A DNA stretch of 64,000 nt from Cupriavidus campinensis (GTDB taxonomy: Bacteria > Pseudomonadota > Gammaproteobacteria > Burkholderiales > Burkholderiaceae), in contig NZ_CAJPVH010000018.1 in the NCBI RefSeq assembly GCF_905397395.1, forward strand, positions 1 to 64,000, given 5' to 3'. Below the pieces are notes generated by a model. The model saw nothing but the letters and a program-made list of their open reading frames with translations, searched no databases and was not told the DNA's origin. Within the stretch, counting starts at the first letter, position 1. Each line of letters begins with the position of its first letter. Below are positions 60,830 to 64,000 of the stretch, piece by piece. The position numbers were made by a program, and so were the translations under genes.

Positions 60830-62962
60830 ATGGCGGATACCAAGGAGCAAGCTTCGTTGTTGTCATTGCTGGCGCCGCGCTCGGTGGCGGTGCTGGGCGC
60901 GTCAGACAACCCGATCAAGGCCGGCGGGCGGCCCATTGACTATATGCAGCGCCACGGCTACGGCGGGCGCATCTACCCGGTCAACCCCAAGCGGGCCCAG
61001 AGTAAACGGGCAGAAATTCAGGGCCTGGCCGCCTACCCCGATCTGGCCGCGCTGCCAGACTCGCCCGAGGTGGTCATCATCAGCGTGGCCGGCACCGAGG
61101 CCGAGCAGGCCATCGAGCAGTGCATTGCCGTGGGGGCGAAGGGCGCGGTGATCTATTCGTCGGGCTTTGCCGAACTGGGCGAGGCCGGCGCGGCGCAGCA
61201 GCAGCGGCTGGTGGCGCGGGCCCGTGCCGGCGGCCTGCGGCTGTTCGGGCCGAACACACAGGGCGTGGCCAATTTCGCCACCGGCGCGGTGCTGCATTTC
61301 TCGACCATGATCAACGAGGAAGCGCCGCAGGACGGCCCCGTGGCCATCGTCAGCCAGAGCGGCGCGGGCTCGTCCATCGTCTATGGCGGGCTGCGCCGCA
61401 AGGGTATCGGCGTGCGCTACATGGTGGCCACGGGCAACGAGGCCGACGTGACCGCCGCCGAAACGCTGCGCGCGATTGCCGAGGACGACGCCGTACGCGT
61501 GATGCTGCTGTACGTGGAATCCCTGCGCGACCCGGACGTGCTGGCGCAGGCCGCACGGATCGCCCATGCGCGCGATGTGCCGATCCTCGCCGTCAAGGCC
61601 GGCCGCACCCGCGCCGGGCAACTGACCGCCAGCTCCCACACCGGGGCGCTGGCCGGCGAGGACGCGCTGGCCGATGCCTTCCTGCGCCAGCACGGCATCC
61701 TGCGCGTGAACGATTTCCGGGAATTGTCCGAGTTCGCGCAGATCTTCGCGGGCGGCCAGCGGCCGCGTGGCCGCAAGGTGGTGGCGATCAGCAACTCGGG
61801 CGCCACCTGCGTGCTGGCGGCGGATGCGGCGGAGTCCCACGGGCTGGACCTGTGCCAGTTCGACGAACCCGGCACCGCCGCGCTGCGCGCCGTGCTGCCC
61901 GGCTATGTCTCGGCGCGCAATCCCATCGACATGACCACCGCGCTGCTCGGCCAGCCGCAGATCTATGGCCAGACGCTCGACGCCGTGGCGGCCCAGCGGC
62001 AGGCCGACCTGATCTTCGTCGGCTTTCCGATTGGCGGCGAAGGCTACGACTTCGACGATTTCTCCGCCCAGACCGGGCGGTTCGCCTCGGCCAGCGGCGT
62101 GCCGGTGGCGGTCAGCGCCAATCAGGAGTGGGTGGCGCAGGCGTTCCGCGCGCAGGGCGTGCCGGTGTTCGACAGCGAGCGGTCCGCCATGCAGGCGCTG
62201 GCGCTGCTGGCCGAATATGGCGAACGCCGCGAGGCGGCGCAGGCCGCGCCCTTGCCGGCTGGCGTGCCGGCAGGAGTGCCGACGCACGCGGCCTCCGCCC
62301 ATGCCCTCGATGAAGTCCGCAGCCTGGCCGAACTCGCGGCGGCGGGCCTGCCCGTGGTGGCGCACCGGCTCTGCCACAGCGCCGATGACGTACGCCGTGC
62401 CGTGGCCGAACTGGGCGCGCCGGTGGTGGCCAAGGGCGTGTCCCCGGACATCACGCACAAGTCCGAGCACGGGCTGGTGAAGCTGAACCTGTCCGGCGAG
62501 GCTGCCGCCGTGGCCGCCTTCGACGAGATCGACCAGATCCTGCGCCGGATGGAAGTCCGCCACGGCGGCGTGCTGCTGGCGCGCCAGCAACGCGGCGCGT
62601 TCGAGTTGGCCGTGGGCGCCCATATCGACCCGGCCTACGGCCCGGTGGTGATGGTGGGGCAGGGCGGCGTGCTGGTGGAGGCGCTGCAGGACGTGCAGTT
62701 CCTCGTCGCGCCGTTCACGGCCAGTCAGGCGCGGGAGGCCATCGGCCGGCTGCGCATCGCCCCGGCGTTCGCCGCACTGCGCGGCATGGAAGCGGTGGAC
62801 CTCGACCAACTGGCCGGCATGCTGGTCCGTCTGGGCGACTGGATGGTGGCGGCGGGCGGCACGGTGCATTCGGTCGATGCCAACCCGGTGATCGTCGCCC
62901 GTGGGGCGGTGGCGCCGGTGCTGGTCGATGCGGTGGTGATCCGCGCAGGAGAGACGGCATGA
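60830..62962 (+). CDS. NDP-forming acyl-CoA synthetase (acetate-CoA ligase family), fused subunits
   Basis: A 710-residue ADP-forming acyl-CoA synthetase. Domains in order: CoA-binding (about 8-140, RSVAVLGASDNPIKAGGRPI), succinyl-CoA ligase-like (about 145-300, with the phospho-histidine loop SSHTGALAGED near 265), a flavodoxin-like linker domain (about 305-455), and an ATP-grasp domain (about 485-705, KGVSPDITHKSEHGLVKLNL). It converts a carboxylic acid plus CoA and ATP to the acyl-CoA. Start is 3 bases after the Bug gene stop, end overlaps the biotin carboxylase start by 4 bases. The substrate is presumably the acid bound by the Bug protein. Confidence 0.9.
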   Translation: MADTKEQASLLSLLAPRSVAVLGASDNPIKAGGRPIDYMQRHGYGGRIYPVNPKRAQSKRAEIQGLAAYPDLAALPDSPEVVIISVAGTEAEQAIEQCIAVGAKGAVIYSSGFAELGEAGAAQQQRLVARARAGGLRLFGPNTQGVANFATGAVLHFSTMINEEAPQDGPVAIVSQSGAGSSIVYGGLRRKGIGVRYMVATGNEADVTAAETLRAIAEDDAVRVMLLYVESLRDPDVLAQAARIAHARDVPILAVKAGRTRAGQLTASSHTGALAGEDALADAFLRQHGILRVNDFRELSEFAQIFAGGQRPRGRKVVAISNSGATCVLAADAAESHGLDLCQFDEPGTAALRAVLPGYVSARNPIDMTTALLGQPQIYGQTLDAVAAQRQADLIFVGFPIGGEGYDFDDFSAQTGRFASASGVPVAVSANQEWVAQAFRAQGVPVFDSERSAMQALALLAEYGERREAAQAAPLPAGVPAGVPTHAASAHALDEVRSLAELAAAGLPVVAHRLCHSADDVRRAVAELGAPVVAKGVSPDITHKSEHGLVKLNLSGEAAAVAAFDEIDQILRRMEVRHGGVLLARQQRGAFELAVGAHIDPAYGPVVMVGQGGVLVEALQDVQFLVAPFTASQAREAIGRLRIAPAFAALRGMEAVDLDQLAGMLVRLGDWMVAAGGTVHSVDANPVIVARGAVAPVLVDAVVIRAGETA

Positions 62963-64000
62963 ACCCAACCAGCAAGGTCCGCACGCTGCGCTGCGTGCTG
63001 GTGGCCAACCGGGGCGCCGTGGCGGCTCGGGTCATCCGCGCGCTGCGCCAGCTCGGCATCGCCTCGGTGGCGGTCTACTCGGACGCCGACGCGGGCCTGC
63101 CCTACCTGCGCGAGGCCGATGTGGCCGTGCGCATCGGCGAGGCGGCGCCGCTGGACAGCTATCTGCATCAGGAAAAGCTGCTCGACGTGGCCCGGGAGAC
63201 CGGCGCGGACGGCGTGCATCCCGGCTATGGCTTCCTGTCGGAAAACGCCGACTTTGCCGAACGGGTGGAGGCGGCCGGGCTCTGCTTTATCGGCCCGTCG
63301 CCCGCCTGGATTCGCCGTCTGGGCCACAAGACCGAGGCGCGCGACTTCATGGCCGGCCACGGCATGCCGATGGCGCCGAGTTCCGGCGTGCTGCCGGACG
63401 ACATGGCCGTCGTGGCTGCCGCCGCCGGGCAGATCGGCTACCCGGTGCTGATCAAGCCGGCCGGCGGTGGCGGGGGCATCGGCATGCTGCCGGTGCGCGA
63501 TGCGCAAGGGCTGGCCGCCGCATGGCAGCAGGCGCGCTCGGTGGCGCAGCGCAGCTTCGGGCAGGCAGAGCTGTATCTGGAAAAGCTGATGGAGCAGCCG
63601 CGCCACATCGAATTCCAGGTCCTGGCGGACCGTTACGGCGGCGTGCGCATCGTCGGCGAGCGGGACTGCTCGGTGCAGCGCCGTCATCAAAAAGTGCTCG
63701 AAGAAGCGCCTGCGCCAAACTTGCCGCCTGAGGCGGTGGCCGCCATGCGCGAGCGGCTGGCCACGCTGCTGGGCCACGTCGGCTACGACGTGATCGGCAC
63801 CGTGGAGATGCTGCATACCTCCGAGACCGGCTTTGTCTTCCTGGAGATGAACACGCGGCTCCAGGTGGAGCACGCGGTGACCGAGCAGGTGACCGGCATC
63901 GACATCGTGGCCGCGCAGGTCCGGCTGGCCTGCGGCGAGCGCATCGACGCCGTGCTGCCGGCCCCCACGCCCCAGCAGGGCCATGCCATCGAGGCCCGCG
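62959..64000 (+). CDS. Biotin carboxylase subunit of acyl-CoA carboxylase, 3' truncated by window edge
   Basis: The open frame starts at ATG 62959, overlapping the synthetase stop (ATGA), and runs off the window. The 347 visible residues are biotin carboxylase: VLVANRGAVAARVIRALRQLGI at the N-terminus, HPGYGFLSENADFAERVEAAGLCFIGP, the ATP-grasp glycine loop KPAGGGGGIGM, RDCSVQRRHQKVLEEAPAP and the catalytic EMNTRLQVEHAVTEQVTGIDIV. Note GAVAAR where most family members have GEIAxR. It carboxylates biotin with ATP and bicarbonate for the carboxyltransferase encoded upstream. Whether a biotinyl domain is fused at the C-terminus cannot be seen. Confidence 0.92.
   Translation, partial: MNPTSKVRTLRCVLVANRGAVAARVIRALRQLGIASVAVYSDADAGLPYLREADVAVRIGEAAPLDSYLHQEKLLDVARETGADGVHPGYGFLSENADFAERVEAAGLCFIGPSPAWIRRLGHKTEARDFMAGHGMPMAPSSGVLPDDMAVVAAAAGQIGYPVLIKPAGGGGGIGMLPVRDAQGLAAAWQQARSVAQRSFGQAELYLEKLMEQPRHIEFQVLADRYGGVRIVGERDCSVQRRHQKVLEEAPAPNLPPEAVAAMRERLATLLGHVGYDVIGTVEMLHTSETGFVFLEMNTRLQVEHAVTEQVTGIDIVAAQVRLACGERIDAVLPAPTPQQGHAIEAR

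Noticed and set aside
60902..62968. Open frame of 688 codons on the minus strand opposite the acyl-CoA synthetase
   Set aside because: Composition is typical of a shadow frame (His/Arg/Gly-rich) and the plus-strand gene has all its domains.
1..64000. tRNA or rRNA genes, insertion sequences, integrases, CRISPR arrays, origins
   Set aside because: Reading both strands I saw no transposase, integrase or Cas gene, no regular spacer array and no tRNA-like cloverleaf; genes are densely packed and of uniform GC-rich character.

Overview
The window looks like a chromosome or chromid segment from a high-GC betaproteobacterium of the order Burkholderiales, most like Cupriavidus or Ralstonia. I infer this from the strong GC bias of the third codon positions, the Bug/TctC-type solute-binding protein, the ESPR-type autotransporter, the napEDABC-ccm layout and the dense LysR/GntR/LacI regulation. 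It is a judgement from gene content, not a database match. I see no tRNA, rRNA, insertion sequence, prophage or CRISPR array. Coding density is very high and no gene-free gap exceeds about 240 bases.

Layout. 1-3.1 kb: the end of a ligase-associated DNA repair cluster (DEXH helicase and PdeM nuclease). 3.1-10.4 kb: a CinA-family amidase, a PAS-PAS hybrid histidine kinase, a Rieske oxygenase, an Old Yellow Enzyme with a clear operator, a phospholipase D-like lipoprotein and an XRE regulator. 10.5-17.9 kb (minus strand): seven mostly overlapping genes that read as a phosphonate-lipid pathway. PEP mutase fused to a nucleotidyltransferase, phosphonopyruvate decarboxylase and AEP transaminase sit with a second nucleotidyltransferase, an HpnL-type membrane protein, a 2OG-Fe(II) oxygenase and a CDP-alcohol phosphatidyltransferase. 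This is the most interesting system here. 18.1-22.3 kb: an ArsR/AHSA1 pair, a FUSC transporter and a divergent LysR regulator. 22.4-27.4 kb: a 1687-residue autotransporter whose ribosome-binding site lies in a hairpin.

27.6-31.9 kb: a MacAB/DevBCA-like exporter (membrane-fusion protein, ATPase, two FtsX permeases) with an 8-bp tandem repeat in front of one permease gene. 32-34.1 kb: a GntR regulator and an FAD-linked 2-hydroxyacid dehydrogenase. 34.2-44.8 kb: a 13-gene run, napEDABC followed by ccmABCDEFG and a ccmH-ccmI fusion, which supplies periplasmic nitrate reductase and the cytochrome c maturation it needs. 44.9-47.2 kb: an enolase-superfamily sugar-acid dehydratase and a divergent LacI regulator with two matching palindromic operators. 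47.3-56.3 kb: a SulP transporter, an ABC/FtsX/DUF3299 trio with a histidine-rich loop, a VOC protein and divergent LysR, an M48 lipoprotein protease, a KefB/YbaL-type antiporter and a DUF1801 protein.

56.3-64 kb: a sigma-54 activator, divergent from an operon with a near-consensus -24/-12 promoter. The operon encodes a biotin-dependent carboxyltransferase, a Bug solute-binding protein, an NDP-forming acyl-CoA synthetase and a biotin carboxylase cut by the window end. Together they suggest uptake of a carboxylic acid, activation to its CoA ester and carboxylation; the substrate cannot be read from the sequence.
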